Counted from the first letter of the stretch, positions 34,865-44,639 are shown. The stretch is 64,000 nt of DNA from Perlucidibaca wandonensis (GCF_042677145.1 NZ_JBHTIT010000001.1:1240001-1304000); one strand, 5' to 3'. Notes: generated by a model not told the origin, from the sequence alone. Program-made: numbers and translations.

Positions 34865-34942
34865 AAATCACTTGGCGGTGGGCACAGTCTTGAGCGAACT
34901 CGTCTGCGCCCTATTTCCCTGCTAACAGGGAAGTATCAGGGA
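34865..34942. repeat. 78-bp direct repeat, copy 2
   Basis: Counterpart of 14185-14262. It begins with the tRNA-Ser 3' tail (TTGGCGGTG at 34872-34880) and includes TTCCCTG-CTAA-CAGGGAA. An AACAGGGAAGT string recurs at about 35022. 34943-35162 otherwise holds nothing recognisable. Confidence 0.75.
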
Positions 34943-35162
34943 CTTTTACCGCAAAATTACTGCCTCACTCCGCTTCACGCCCAGTATTTAAGCCTATCTA
35001 TACAGCTTTACGAAAACGTTAACAGGGAAGTCCGCCATCACCATCAGGGCAAAGTAACAACAAGATCAGGGGTAAAATCCGTTTGAATTCGCGGAAATAG
35101 ACAGGCCCAAGCTTGGCTTACTACGAGCAGATGGCGCGGTAACCTTCCATTAATTACTTGAA

Positions 35163-36788
35163 TTAGGAGCAAATTTTATCAGGGATAAAACTCATGGCCC
35201 GCTCTGCAAGCGCAGTAATGGTTAAGCTTGGATTTACCCCCAGATTGGCTGCAATTACGGAACCATCAATTACATACAGATTGCGATAATTAAAAACTCT
35301 ATGCTGTGAATCTATAACTCCATCTTCTGCTCTGCTCGCCATATTGCAGCCGCCCATGCAGTGAGCCGTCATCGGGACATTGAAAAATATTTCACTAAGC
35401 GAGCTCATACCTACGCCCCCCGTAGCAGCGGCAGCCTTCCTTGTGAACTCATTTGCCGCAGGGATAAAGGTAGGAATAGGGGCACCATGAGTGCTTAATA
35501 TCTTCTTAAAAGGCCAATACCACGGCCGAGTCCACCGCATATCAAGATGACCTTCCAAAGCTTGCATCACTAGGAAAATTACCGTTTCACGCGAGAAGCG
35601 ATAAGGAAGCACGGAGCGAATTGCGGCAATTGGGCGAGTTAGAAGCAAGCGAATAAATGCTAATAGCCAGTACAGCGGTCGGCTAGCGCCCGGCCTCCCT
35701 GCGGTCAGAGTTGTTAGCAAACTGCTCAATAGGTTGGAGCCATCCGCGTAACGTACAGCCTCGACATGCGTATGCTGATCTATATAAATACCAGATCCGA
35801 TAGCTACACCTTTAGACATATCTTCTTGGCTACCGGGGTAACGCACACCCAAAATCGACTCAGCATTTGTGCGAACACGTTTGCCAAGGCTGGCTGAGAT
35901 ATTTGGTAATGACCCAGAGTCACGCAATGAAAATAATAGTGCCTGGCTACCCAGTGATGATGCTGAGAAAATCACCTTGCCTGCTGTGATATGTCGAACT
36001 TTAGGCTTCCAACGAGAGAATGTTGGAACAGTAGAAACGACATAACCATCAGCACCATCCGCGCAGTCATTCAAAGGCCTCACATCAATAACTTTTGTTT
36101 CAGCGCAAACAGTTACGCCTCGCTTCTCTGCCAAATAAAGGTAATTTTTATCCAATGTGTTTTTAGCATTGTAACGACAGCCCACCATGCAACCACCACA
36201 ACCTATACATGAGTTACGCGCAGGGCCATCACCTTTAAAGTATGGGTCGGGATACTCCGTCCCAGGATCGTCACCTTCTTTGCCAAAGAAGACGCCTACA
36301 TCGGTATAGTAAAAGCTGCCCCCAACTCCCATGGCATCTGCCATTTCTTTGAGCTTCGCATCAGCTGCAGCGGGGCGCTTATTGACCGTAACACCGAGCA
36401 TCTCCTTCGCACGCTCATAATGCGCCGGCATCTCCGTATGCCAATCTGAAATCCCTGCCCAACTACCTTCCGCCCACACACTTGTTGGTGGAATCAACAG
36501 AGTCTGAGCGTAAGTGATAGATCCGCCGCCAACCGCATTGCCATGCAAAATCATGACATGGCGAAAAAGCCGTAAGCTAAGAAAGCCACTCAGGCCAAGT
36601 ACGGGCTGCCAGAGATAGTCCCAGAACTTCCAATTCGTTGAGGGCAGGTTTTCTGGTGTCCAGCGCCGACCTTGCTCCAAAACACACACACGATAGCCTT
36701 TCTCGGCTAGCCGAAGTGCTGACACGCTGCCTCCAAAGCCAGAGCCGATGATCAGGTAATCGTAATCAAGTTGATCTGCTTCGTTCAT
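35163..36788 (-). CDS. GMC-family FAD oxidoreductase (cholesterol-oxidase-like)
   Basis: 541 residues. The N-terminal FAD-binding motif is I-I-G-S-G-F-G-G-S-V at about 10-19, with E-Q-G-R-R closing the fold. A central Cys cluster, C-I-G-C-G-G-C-M-V-G-C, near residue 195 looks like the ferredoxin-type Cys set seen in some members. The C-terminal GMC block contains A-H-C-M-G-G-C-N-M and N-P-S-L-T-I-T-A-L-A. It probably oxidises a hydroxyl of a hydrophobic substrate such as a sterol or long-chain alcohol. No signal peptide. Transcribed with the solute-binding protein and desaturase upstream. Confidence 0.83.
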   Translation of the reverse strand: MNEADQLDYDYLIIGSGFGGSVSALRLAEKGYRVCVLEQGRRWTPENLPSTNWKFWDYLWQPVLGLSGFLSLRLFRHVMILHGNAVGGGSITYAQTLLIPPTSVWAEGSWAGISDWHTEMPAHYERAKEMLGVTVNKRPAAADAKLKEMADAMGVGGSFYYTDVGVFFGKEGDDPGTEYPDPYFKGDGPARNSCIGCGGCMVGCRYNAKNTLDKNYLYLAEKRGVTVCAETKVIDVRPLNDCADGADGYVVSTVPTFSRWKPKVRHITAGKVIFSASSLGSQALLFSLRDSGSLPNISASLGKRVRTNAESILGVRYPGSQEDMSKGVAIGSGIYIDQHTHVEAVRYADGSNLLSSLLTTLTAGRPGASRPLYWLLAFIRLLLTRPIAAIRSVLPYRFSRETVIFLVMQALEGHLDMRWTRPWYWPFKKILSTHGAPIPTFIPAANEFTRKAAAATGGVGMSSLSEIFFNVPMTAHCMGGCNMASRAEDGVIDSQHRVFNYRNLYVIDGSVIAANLGVNPSLTITALAERAMSFIPDKICS

Positions 36789-36836
36789 ATCTAGCTCTTG
36801 GTGTTCTGTAACTACAATGAGTATCGCTGTTTAAAA

Positions 36837-37868
36837 TTACCAATTCTCAGTATTAGCACTGCACTCTGAATCAGCTGAACTGATGCTGCAGCGAACGCGC
36901 TTGATGATCTTCAGGCCAGGCTTGTCATAAATGCCCTGCTCAGCAATCGCAATTCGTGAGTCGCGCAGCATAATGGTGTACTTGACCATATTCTCCGGAG
37001 TTAAATCACCCCATGTCGCGGTAGGAATATCTTTTTCTGCCTTGTTGATAAGCGACATTGCGCGATTGAATTGACCCAACCAATACTGGCGTGACTTCAG
37101 ACCAAACCCCTCAGGAAACTTCGTCTCATTGATAATGATTTGATAAGTCAAAATAAGAATCGGGAAGCGCTGAATAGCACCTTTAGTACCGATACCGCGA
37201 TATAGCTCTAATGGGCGATAAGCCATGGCGGGGGCGGCGATAAAGTCCACGGAACCATTATTAAACTTACCTGCAAAGTTGGTGATATCGGCTGAGACAG
37301 GCTGGGCGCCAATTTTCTGAATCATGATGGCCTGCGCTTTATCGTAATCAAACGAGGCAATACGTTTGCCTGCTAGCGCTTCTACCGTGTTGATCTTGCG
37401 ATCATTAACAACAGGATATGCCGTGCCAAACGGGATGATGCCGGCGACTTCATATCTCTCATTAATCATTAACTTGCTAGCAGCCGGCGAAGCAAAGGTT
37501 TGAATGGTTTTTCGCACCGTTTCATAGCTGGCTGGCATATCAACTTTGCCATTACGAATAATGGTAGAGACACCTAAAGAATCGAGCGCACCCGCTGTTG
37601 GGTTGAATTGGCGAGTTCGAAAGCCAGTGGCCATCACTGCGTCGCACTCACCTGCTTTCAAATCTTCTGTGGCTACGCGCTCATCGGTGTAGGCTTTGAT
37701 AGTAATTTTAGCGCCCATGGATTGAGCGGCTACGGCGTAATCTTTGGCAATATTGACCATATCGCCAGCGCCGCCAAGTAGATCATAAACGCAGAGCCTT
37801 TGATTGGCTTGAACTGCTGGCGTTATTAAGGCGGAAATTAAAAAAGCTGGTACTATTAATTTTTTCAT
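36837..37868 (-). CDS. Periplasmic solute-binding-like protein
   Basis: 343 residues with signal peptide (cut after V-Q-A-N). The body has the TRAP/type-2 periplasmic binding layout: a Rossmann-like start (R-L-C-V-Y-D-L-L-G), G-E-C-D-A-V-M-A-T-G-F-R, a hinge with G-K-R-I-A-S-F-D-Y-D, and a C-terminal helix bundle. It has a Cys pair at the C-terminus (R-C-S ... E-C-S). No transporter genes are next to it, so it may serve as a chaperone or sensor for lipophilic solutes (inference). Confidence 0.7.
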   Translation of the reverse strand: MKKLIVPAFLISALITPAVQANQRLCVYDLLGGAGDMVNIAKDYAVAAQSMGAKITIKAYTDERVATEDLKAGECDAVMATGFRTRQFNPTAGALDSLGVSTIIRNGKVDMPASYETVRKTIQTFASPAASKLMINERYEVAGIIPFGTAYPVVNDRKINTVEALAGKRIASFDYDKAQAIMIQKIGAQPVSADITNFAGKFNNGSVDFIAAPAMAYRPLELYRGIGTKGAIQRFPILILTYQIIINETKFPEGFGLKSRQYWLGQFNRAMSLINKAEKDIPTATWGDLTPENMVKYTIMLRDSRIAIAEQGIYDKPGLKIIKRVRCSISSADSECSANTENW

Positions 37869-37909
37869 ATATTTTCTCTTTTTATAATATGATTATTCAC
37901 GTTAAAACA

Positions 37910-38809
37910 TTAATCTGTATGAGCTGTTATTTCTATTGGATTCCTATTAAAAACTCCAATTACCGGGGCATCATGAGCTCGAAGTGCTGGCTCAATTATT
38001 CTAAAAACAGCGTGATACCGATAAAATGGAATTCGTGGAAAAGCATGATGAATAGAGTGTAAGTTCTGCCCTAGCCAAAACCACTCTAGTGGCTTCATCC
38101 AGCGTGGCATAATTAAGCTGCTTGTATTTTTATAACGAGCTACTTCTTGATATGGATGGTGCGGGCGATAGGCAAACCAATAAGACGTAAATACGACAGC
38201 TATAACATAGGCCATTACAACTAAAAGCATAGCACTTGATACTGGAAGCAGCATAAATAGAGCAGCTCGCCAAACTACTGCTACACTAAGCTCAGCAGTA
38301 TAGATAAGCTTTCCGCTTAAAGGCATTTCTCCCCAATGATTATGAAGAGGGTAAGTTATTTGATTCCAAAGAAACTTAGAGATTGCTATTATTGCAAATA
38401 GTCCACCACGCATAACACCGCTAATAATGTAATCTGGATCTTTATTTGGCTGATTAGTGTACCTATGATGCGTGAAGTGCTCTATTTTATGTGCAGAATA
38501 AGGAATTATAAGTAGTTGTGCACACAAGTAGCCACAAGCATCATTCAACCACTGTAGCCCAGTATTATCCCCGTTAATATTATTATGTACTGCTTCATGG
38601 ACTGGCGTATAAGCCATGTACGTTGTTATGCATACCGCTATAAATGCCAGCCAAACTGGCATAACATTAATTGCAACCAGATAAAAGCTAACGACATATA
38701 GCAGCAACACGGCGACGGAAAGCGCAACCGTACACCAAGCAACATGCCCCATATGTACCTTGGCCACAGAAATAGCGTACCTATTATGCTCAGTCAGTGT
38801 GCGCTCCAT
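37910..38809 (-). CDS. Membrane fatty acid desaturase/hydroxylase
   Basis: 299 residues from the ATG at 38809 (AGGGAAAG upstream); a longer frame to 38869 lacks support. Three histidine boxes are present, H-E-A-V-H-N-N, H-F-T-H-H and H-S-I-H-H, the di-iron ligands of the integral-membrane desaturase superfamily. Four hydrophobic segments are placed as in that family. It is divergent from an AraC regulator at 38962 that may control it. Substrate could be acyl chains or carotenoid-like lipids. Confidence 0.88.
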   Translation of the reverse strand: MERTLTEHNRYAISVAKVHMGHVAWCTVALSVAVLLLYVVSFYLVAINVMPVWLAFIAVCITTYMAYTPVHEAVHNNINGDNTGLQWLNDACGYLCAQLLIIPYSAHKIEHFTHHRYTNQPNKDPDYIISGVMRGGLFAIIAISKFLWNQITYPLHNHWGEMPLSGKLIYTAELSVAVVWRAALFMLLPVSSAMLLVVMAYVIAVVFTSYWFAYRPHHPYQEVARYKNTSSLIMPRWMKPLEWFWLGQNLHSIHHAFPRIPFYRYHAVFRIIEPALRAHDAPVIGVFNRNPIEITAHTD

Positions 38810-38961
38810 GATGCTTTCCCTATTTATTCTTCGATGGACATACAATCGAAGCTTAGTTTGAGAAGTCACGCTTTAAGAGAGCAGATCTGGCCTATCTACT
38901 TGCATTTGTGGCCAGGTGTCTAGATATTGTCGATGCCAAATGAGATGTACTAGGAGTCCAA

Positions 38962-39987
38962 ATGTCCACTGAGCCTGTATTGCACAGCCTCGCTATCAGT
39001 CAGGTCATTTTGAACTATGCAAACGCGCAAGGAGCCAGCAATGACGCCTGCTTGCTTGGCACAGAAATCACACAAGCCCTATTAGAAAACCCTGAAGCAC
39101 TGATAACGCCTCAGCAAGAAATGCGCCTTATCGAAAACATTATGGCATCACTCTCGCACATCCCAGCTCTAGGGTTTGAGCTCGGCATGCAATACAACGT
39201 ATCAACATTCGGAACATGGGGCTTTGCACTACGAACCAGCAGAAACGTTCGAGAAGCACTCGAATGTGCTATCCGATACTTACCACTAAGTACGGCCTAC
39301 TGCTCCTTTAAAATCGCCGCCGTGCTAGATGAACTAATTATTTATGCTGATCCTAGCGATATTCCAACTCATCTTCAGCAGTTTTTGCTAGAGCGAGATA
39401 TTGGCACCACAATTAATCTCATTCATGAGCTTAGCTTCAACGGGCGCCCTATTAAACGTCTAGAGCTTGCCGGTCCGCCCCTGCCATATGTCCATCGTAT
39501 AGCTGAGCTATCAGGGCTAACTGTGCATAGCCATGCCCAGCGCACAGCAATCATAGTTAATCTTCATGACGCAAATAGACCACTGCCAACATTTGACCCA
39601 CACCTAATACGTTTGCTTGAGGATCAATGCCGCCACTTGCTGACCAACCGCAAAATAGGCGGCATAGCAGGTCAAGTTCGTCAGCAATTGTTAAGTACAC
39701 AGGGTTTGTTGGCGTCTTTGGATGATATTGCTAGAGCACTTAATACCTCCACTCGGCAGCTACGCAGGAAGCTAGAGGCTGAAGGTACGAGCTTTAGAAT
39801 AATTATTGAGGAGACTAGGCAACAATTAGCGACTCAGCTACTCGATATGACCAATATGAAGTTAGATGAAGTTGCCGTGTATTTGGGCTATGCCGATACA
39901 GCAAGCTTTTCGCGAGCGTTCAGACGCTGGGAGAATGTCTCTCCAGGGCAGTACCGCTTAAAAATCGGTATAATATCAACAAGTTAA
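38962..39987 (+). CDS. AraC-family regulator (OruR-like)
   Basis: 341 residues with TAGGAG upstream. An arabinose-binding-type N-terminal domain (residues 20-205, with S-H-I-P-A-L-G-F-E-L-G) is followed by the AraC helix-turn-helix pair (residues 240-335, L-N-T-S-T-R-Q-L-R-R-K-L and Y-A-D-T-A-S-F-S-R-A-F-R-R-W). Divergent from the desaturase gene. Its stop codon TAA lies inside the ACAAGTTAACTT core of an IS end, so the last residues may differ from the ancestral protein. Confidence 0.88.
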   Translation: MSTEPVLHSLAISQVILNYANAQGASNDACLLGTEITQALLENPEALITPQQEMRLIENIMASLSHIPALGFELGMQYNVSTFGTWGFALRTSRNVREALECAIRYLPLSTAYCSFKIAAVLDELIIYADPSDIPTHLQQFLLERDIGTTINLIHELSFNGRPIKRLELAGPPLPYVHRIAELSGLTVHSHAQRTAIIVNLHDANRPLPTFDPHLIRLLEDQCRHLLTNRKIGGIAGQVRQQLLSTQGLLASLDDIARALNTSTRQLRRKLEAEGTSFRIIIEETRQQLATQLLDMTNMKLDEVAVYLGYADTASFSRAFRRWENVSPGQYRLKIGIISTS

Positions 39988-40020
39988 CTTTTTAGGTTAG
40001 CAATAGTTGCCCTTCACATC
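39979..40020 (+). mobile_element. IS6-like left-end fragment
   Basis: ACAAGTTAACTTTTTAGGTTAGCAA resembles the left end at 40325 over about 25 bp; the outermost bases are changed. The following 40021-40324 has no supported gene. It contains TTATCAACA (40172) and TGTGGATAA (40186), which look like facing DnaA boxes. Confidence 0.6.
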
Positions 40021-40324
40021 GCTATGCGACCATCAGAACATGTCTATAAAGCAGATAAAGTTCAATCAGTATCGCCTACTCACTTGGCGTATTAAACCGC
40101 CGAATTGGCTATAAAATGAACATCATTATCACGCCTGACTGCCCAAGGCTTACAGTCATTCATCCACTTAGTTATCAACAGATTATGTGGATAACTCTCG
40201 CCGTAAACTCCTCGCGGCTTCAAAGGCAACGGGGCTTGCCTACTAAAGCAGAGGAAGCCCAGTGCCCCCAAAACACAGTCGTTCTATACAAGCGAGGTAT
40301 CGCTCAAGCCTCTAGCATCCTTTT

Positions 40325-40943
40325 GTACTGACAAGTTAACTTTTAAGCTTAGCAAGAATTTACCCTACCGCCTTTACGCAACCACCGATCTCCACGTTGC
40401 GAACGCAGCCTTCCTGCTGCGTCGATAATGGCTTGCTGAAATTAGATGTCTGCCTAAATTGAATTGATTAGATACTGCTGCATGATTCGTTAGGAATAGC
40501 TTAGCCTGGCTCTGCGACTTGCAACGCCTCATGCCTCGCTCTTGAAATCGCGTCAGCTCATGCGACTGCTCTGCCCTATTATTGGCATACTTACTCGTGT
40601 CGTGATGAGCGGAAGGCATTAACTCACGCTTAGAAACCCTATAACTCGCCAACTTATCAGTGACTATTGTTCGTGGTTCGCCGCCATTGCTGCGCAATAA
40701 GCGCCTAAAGAACTGCCGTGTCGCCGCACCATTACGGCGACTCTGAACATAGACATCGACTACTTCGTCATCCTGATCCACGGCTCGCCACAAGTAGTGC
40801 TGCTTTCCGTTTATCTTGATAAATACCTCATCAAGATAAAACGTATCGCCAAATCCGCGATGTCTTTGCTTAAGCTTACGAGCATAGCTAGGTCCGAATT
40901 TGATACACCACAATCGGATCGATTCATAACTGACAGGGCACTG
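40325..40943 (-). mobile_element. IS6-like element, truncated (3' half with left inverted repeat)
   Basis: The left terminal repeat GTACTGACAAGTTAACTT is at 40325. The element extends to about 40943, where it meets the 3' end of the CocE-like gene. It holds most of the transposase catalytic domain but lacks the 5' end and right repeat. Overlaps in sequence with the other half preserved at 55310-55522. Confidence 0.85.
40374..40943 (-). pseudogene. IS6-family transposase, N-terminally truncated
   Basis: From V-S-Y-E-S-I-R-L-W-C-I-K-F-G-P onward the frame is a DDE transposase of the IS6/IS26/IS240 group. It shows Y-L-D-E-V-F-I-K-I (first Asp), I-V-T-D-K-L-A-S-Y (second Asp) and N-N-R-A-E-Q-S-H (Glu). 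The catalytic triad is intact but the N-terminal 45-50 residues are replaced by out-of-frame sequence of the neighbouring hydrolase gene. Probably inactive. Confidence 0.85.
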
Positions 40944-40954
40944 CCTGCTCAGCC

Positions 40955-42760
40955 TTATTGAGCAGCGCGCATTGCTACCAATAGATCGCTTGCAGGCAGA
41001 ACTGGCAGTAATAGTCGCGATGGAGTATCGCCACCGACAGACACAACGTTTAATCCGGGCACTGGCAGCATATACATGGCAGCGCCGGTTAAATACACGC
41101 GTAGTCGATGGCCTGCTTGAAAGCGATTGCCGATAGGCCAAAACTCTACGTGATACTTTCTATTTTGCATCGGTAGCGCGTAAGACTTCTTACTGAAATC
41201 TGCATATGGCTGCACGATTTCGCCAGAACTATCGCGCACAGTGCGCTCCTCAACAAGCTTAGGATAGCCGGCTCGCAGGCGACCAACAGCTACCGGATGA
41301 GCGCTGCCATCTGGCCATACATCAGCGATTACCGCTTGAATATCACCGTCGGGCAACAGCATGGATAAGTACACTTCTAGGCTAGCGGGGCCCACCACAT
41401 CGACATCCTTAGTCAATACTGGCGTGGTGTAGGTCAGCGATAGCGGCTCCATCAGCGCCAGCTCGGTCAGAAATGGCAGCGCGATAAATAGGGGAGCGCC
41501 GGCACCATAAATTGTCGCCGTGGTGTTGGGATCGGTAGCGGTCGGCAATGATGTGAGCGCAGGGTATGGCTGCAATGCTTTCTTTTTTATTGGCGCCGGA
41601 GCTAACTTTCCGTCGTTGATAGACTTTGCGCCACCGCCGCGACTGGCATCGAAATACAGCGACTGCCAACGTGTGCCGGGCACCGGCCAATCTGTTGCAT
41701 CGATTTTTGTAAATTGGCCATCTAGCGATGCTTTATAGCTACCGTGGCCAACCAGTATCTGCACCTTCGGCTCTTTATCGATACCGTTTTCAATGCCTAA
41801 CAAATAGCGATCAAACCAGCGCTTATATTCTACGAATGGGTCAGGCCCATTTTTCGGAAAGCCATCGTGTGCGCCAAAGACTCGCAAATGAACGGGCACG
41901 CCAAGATCACGCAGCATCTTATAGCTTTCGAATGGCCCGCGTGATTCGACATCATAAAACCCGGTGTCCGCCAGCACAGGAAATACATTTGGCCCAGGCC
42001 GTTGTGTGCGTGCCTGCCAGTAGGCATCCTCAGATTGGTGCAGCAAAAGTGCATTTGGCAAGAGGTCGAGCAAGAAGCCTAAGCCAGACTCTAGCAAGTC
42101 AATTGGCACTGGATTTGCCATCATTCGATCGGGCAGACTCGCTAATAATGGCGCGCCGACACCAAAACCAACAGCAATCGCGGGCAATATGTTTTGCATA
42201 CCGCCAGGGAAAAGCAGATCTCGATACAGATCGTTAGTGCCAGCCATGAGCGCAGCGGCATCTACGCACGCTAGCGGCAAATGCATGGAGTTATAGACAG
42301 CTATAGCGCTAGCCGAAAAACCATACAAACCAATGTGGCCATTACTCCAAGGCTGATCGCAGGCCCACTCGAGAAACTCGGCAACATCTAATTGATCGCG
42401 CGGGCCAACGGCGCTCCAAACGCCTTGGCTGGAGCCTGTGCCTCGAGCATTAACAAACACATGATTGTATGCGGGGCCGAAGTCGGGCACGGCCGAGCCT
42501 GAGCCGTAGGGGCTGAACTCAATAATAAGTGGACGCGGCTTTAGCTCATCAGCAGCGGTGATAATTGCTTGAAGTTTTTTACCGTCGCTGGCCTTAAACG
42601 TTACCGTTTTCTTAACTTGCGTCGATGGAACTTCTGGCTCGGGATCTGTGACGGGATCTGTGATTGCGGCTAGTGGCGCTTTTGGCGTGGAGGACTCACC
42701 ACCACAACCTACTAAAAAAAGCGCAACTGTACCGGCCAAAGCCCACCGTAAAATTTGCAT
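40955..42760 (-). CDS. CocE/NonD-like hydrolase lipoprotein, paralogue of 158-2098
   Basis: 601 residues from the ATG at 42760 (GGAGG upstream, lipobox L-V-G-C). The longer frame to 42889 has no signal and is rejected. Same domain order as the first CocE-like lipoprotein: alpha/beta-hydrolase core with R-G-T-G-S-S-Q-G, then PepX-C-like domain. The nucleophile motif is G-F-S-A-S-A with Ser149, instead of G-x-S-Y-x-G, so substrate or activity may differ. Third gene of SDR-FadL-CocE. The gene's 3' end is the junction with the truncated IS. Confidence 0.82.
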   Translation of the reverse strand: MQILRWALAGTVALFLVGCGGESSTPKAPLAAITDPVTDPEPEVPSTQVKKTVTFKASDGKKLQAIITAADELKPRPLIIEFSPYGSGSAVPDFGPAYNHVFVNARGTGSSQGVWSAVGPRDQLDVAEFLEWACDQPWSNGHIGLYGFSASAIAVYNSMHLPLACVDAAALMAGTNDLYRDLLFPGGMQNILPAIAVGFGVGAPLLASLPDRMMANPVPIDLLESGLGFLLDLLPNALLLHQSEDAYWQARTQRPGPNVFPVLADTGFYDVESRGPFESYKMLRDLGVPVHLRVFGAHDGFPKNGPDPFVEYKRWFDRYLLGIENGIDKEPKVQILVGHGSYKASLDGQFTKIDATDWPVPGTRWQSLYFDASRGGGAKSINDGKLAPAPIKKKALQPYPALTSLPTATDPNTTATIYGAGAPLFIALPFLTELALMEPLSLTYTTPVLTKDVDVVGPASLEVYLSMLLPDGDIQAVIADVWPDGSAHPVAVGRLRAGYPKLVEERTVRDSSGEIVQPYADFSKKSYALPMQNRKYHVEFWPIGNRFQAGHRLRVYLTGAAMYMLPVPGLNVVSVGGDTPSRLLLPVLPASDLLVAMRAAQ

Positions 42761-42920
42761 ATAGCCTCCAGACACTTTTATCGGGCAAGCCCGTAGTTTG
42801 TGTTTCAGCATATGCCTAACCGCCTTTTCCGCAGGGCTTAAAACGAGACAGAAATGATATCTAATTCGGACACCGATCATCGTTTCCACCTAGATGGAAT
42901 TATCATAAGACATTATAAAA

Positions 42921-44639
42921 TCAAAGTTTTTTGTTAAACTGCAAGCCCAATATATGCGCATGACTGTCGTAGAAACGACCACGAAAAGTACCACCATCGG
43001 CAGTACATTCACTCGCCCCCTGTGCCGCCGAGCCTTCGTAGTAGGTGCCAGTGCAGCGTTCGTGATAATTCGAGATGCCGGGCATGATGTACATATAGCT
43101 ATAGGCGAAATCGATGGAGGTATTTTTATCGACTTCGTAACCAAGGCCTACCGAGGTCATCCAGCGATCATTATCCGCAAGGCCGGGATGGCGACCCGTT
43201 GGCCCAGAAATAGGCGTTTGGTCAAATTGAAGGCCGGTACGCAGCGTGAGCTTGTCGTTCCAGTGATAGTTAAAACCTACCGCCGCCGTAAACGAGTCGC
43301 GCCAGTTTTGCGCAAGCACGACCGGCCCTTGCTTGGTGTCGGTTGTTTGATTGATAAGCTCGACGCTCAAACTTTCAACCACCGAAGACTTATTAAACGT
43401 GTAGCTCATCATCATGTCTAAGCGATCGTTTAGCTCGGTAAAAAAGCCAATATTGAGCTTAGATGGGATGGTGAAAACCAACCTTGCGTCGACATCCGGA
43501 CGATAGTATTCGCTGAGGAATGCGGGCAAATCTCCGGTCACCACATTGCCCAGTTCACTAGCTCGAAGATCAGAGAAATCCCAATCTAGCTCGCCATTCA
43601 TGCGCACATCCGATGCCGAGCGATAGGAAACACTGAGTCGTGATTTATCGCTCATCTGGTACATATAGCCCAAGTTCCAGCCATAGCCCAAGCCGTAAAC
43701 CTCGACGGTTGCGGATGACGTACTCGTTGGATCAGTAAGGCTGACGTTATTAAGAGCAGGAATTAAAACATCATTAAATTGCCCCAGAGTTGGCACGCCA
43801 CCACCCGCAAACAAAGGAATAAGCAAATCCTTCACTCCTGCCGGCACAAATTGAGCAATGCCTTCCAATAATGGAGCTAGCTCATCAACGGGCAGCGGAC
43901 TGCCTAGGTCGCCATTTAGTTTTTCAATTAATCCTTTATTGTTATTAATAATGGACTTAAACAAATATGGCGCAATTTTATTAACATCGATAGGTTTTTT
44001 GAATTTTGCATGACCAAGGATTGCTGATACGCCGAAGCCGATGCTGTGCTTATCATCAAAGCGAATAGACATCGATGGGTTAATATTGATCGTCTCAATC
44101 GCGACGCTGTCAATGAAATATCGGCCAAACCAATCACTCTTGTAGTTCAAGTTTCCGCCGCCTGGCGAAAAAACACCAATGCCTAAGCTAATGCTGTCGT
44201 TGTACGGCGTCGTAGCAAAAAGAGCACCTACTGGCAGCACGGCAGGAAAAATACCGCCGGGCTGAGGGCCAACAGCAGGCATTGCGGGCTTGGGATTAGC
44301 AGCACTCATGCAATCGTATTTACTGCAGTCTGCCGTAGGCCCGGTATCTGGCGCCTGCCCCATATCTTGAGCGCGCGTGGTGCCCTTATTTTCCACCTTG
44401 GTTGATGCCGCAATTAGCGCAAATGGCTGAGACACGTTGGTGCCACGCAGGCGCGCCATGCCAGCAGGGTTATAAAACAACACCGATGCGTCATTTGCCT
44501 CGGCAGAGTTCGCATTCGACGTACCTTGGCTGCTGATTGCAATGACTGGGACTTCAGCACCCGCAGACCATACGAATGATGAAGCACCTAAAGCTAGTGG
44601 CAAAAATAGCCCACTAAGTACGCGATAATGAGTACTCAC
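42921..44639 (-). CDS. FadL/OmpP1-family outer-membrane transporter
   Basis: 572 residues from the GTG at 44639 (AGAGGTGAG six bases upstream); another GTG nine bases earlier would overlap its own ribosome site. Signal peptide to A-G-A. Residues 30-60 carry the FadL hallmark N-D-A-S-V-L-F-Y-N-P-A-G-M-A-R-L. The remainder has alternating amphipathic strands and ends in Phe-N-K-K-L-type strand L-G-L-Q-F. Imports hydrophobic compounds such as long-chain fatty acids. Lies between the SDR and CocE genes; the set looks like an uptake-and-degradation unit for esters or fatty acids. Confidence 0.9.
   Translation of the reverse strand: MSTHYRVLSGLFLPLALGASSFVWSAGAEVPVIAISSQGTSNANSAEANDASVLFYNPAGMARLRGTNVSQPFALIAASTKVENKGTTRAQDMGQAPDTGPTADCSKYDCMSAANPKPAMPAVGPQPGGIFPAVLPVGALFATTPYNDSISLGIGVFSPGGGNLNYKSDWFGRYFIDSVAIETININPSMSIRFDDKHSIGFGVSAILGHAKFKKPIDVNKIAPYLFKSIINNNKGLIEKLNGDLGSPLPVDELAPLLEGIAQFVPAGVKDLLIPLFAGGGVPTLGQFNDVLIPALNNVSLTDPTSTSSATVEVYGLGYGWNLGYMYQMSDKSRLSVSYRSASDVRMNGELDWDFSDLRASELGNVVTGDLPAFLSEYYRPDVDARLVFTIPSKLNIGFFTELNDRLDMMMSYTFNKSSVVESLSVELINQTTDTKQGPVVLAQNWRDSFTAAVGFNYHWNDKLTLRTGLQFDQTPISGPTGRHPGLADNDRWMTSVGLGYEVDKNTSIDFAYSYMYIMPGISNYHERCTGTYYEGSAAQGASECTADGGTFRGRFYDSHAHILGLQFNKKL

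Larger units (their letters stand above)
33816..34880. repeat. Duplicated integron platform, copy 1
   Basis: This unit (attI, intI remnant, about 260 bp of flank, hairpin, tRNA-Ser tail) recurs at 62170-63020. It differs mainly in which part of intI is deleted. It ends at GGCGGTG (34880), where copy 2 continues into the intact tRNA-Ser and this copy continues into the 78-bp repeat. Confidence 0.9.

Noticed and set aside
40274..40324. Similarity to 51450-51505 suggesting another repeat family
   Set aside because: Only a short string (CAGTcGTTctATACAAGC) matches well; too weak without an alignment.
40943..41141. Apparent N-terminal extension of the IS6-like transposase
   Set aside because: These codons are the antisense-frame reading of the CocE-like gene's 3' end. 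Homology to transposases starts only at about 40943.
42954..43421. 155-codon frame antisense to the FadL gene
   Set aside because: Overlaps conserved FadL strands and has no independent support.
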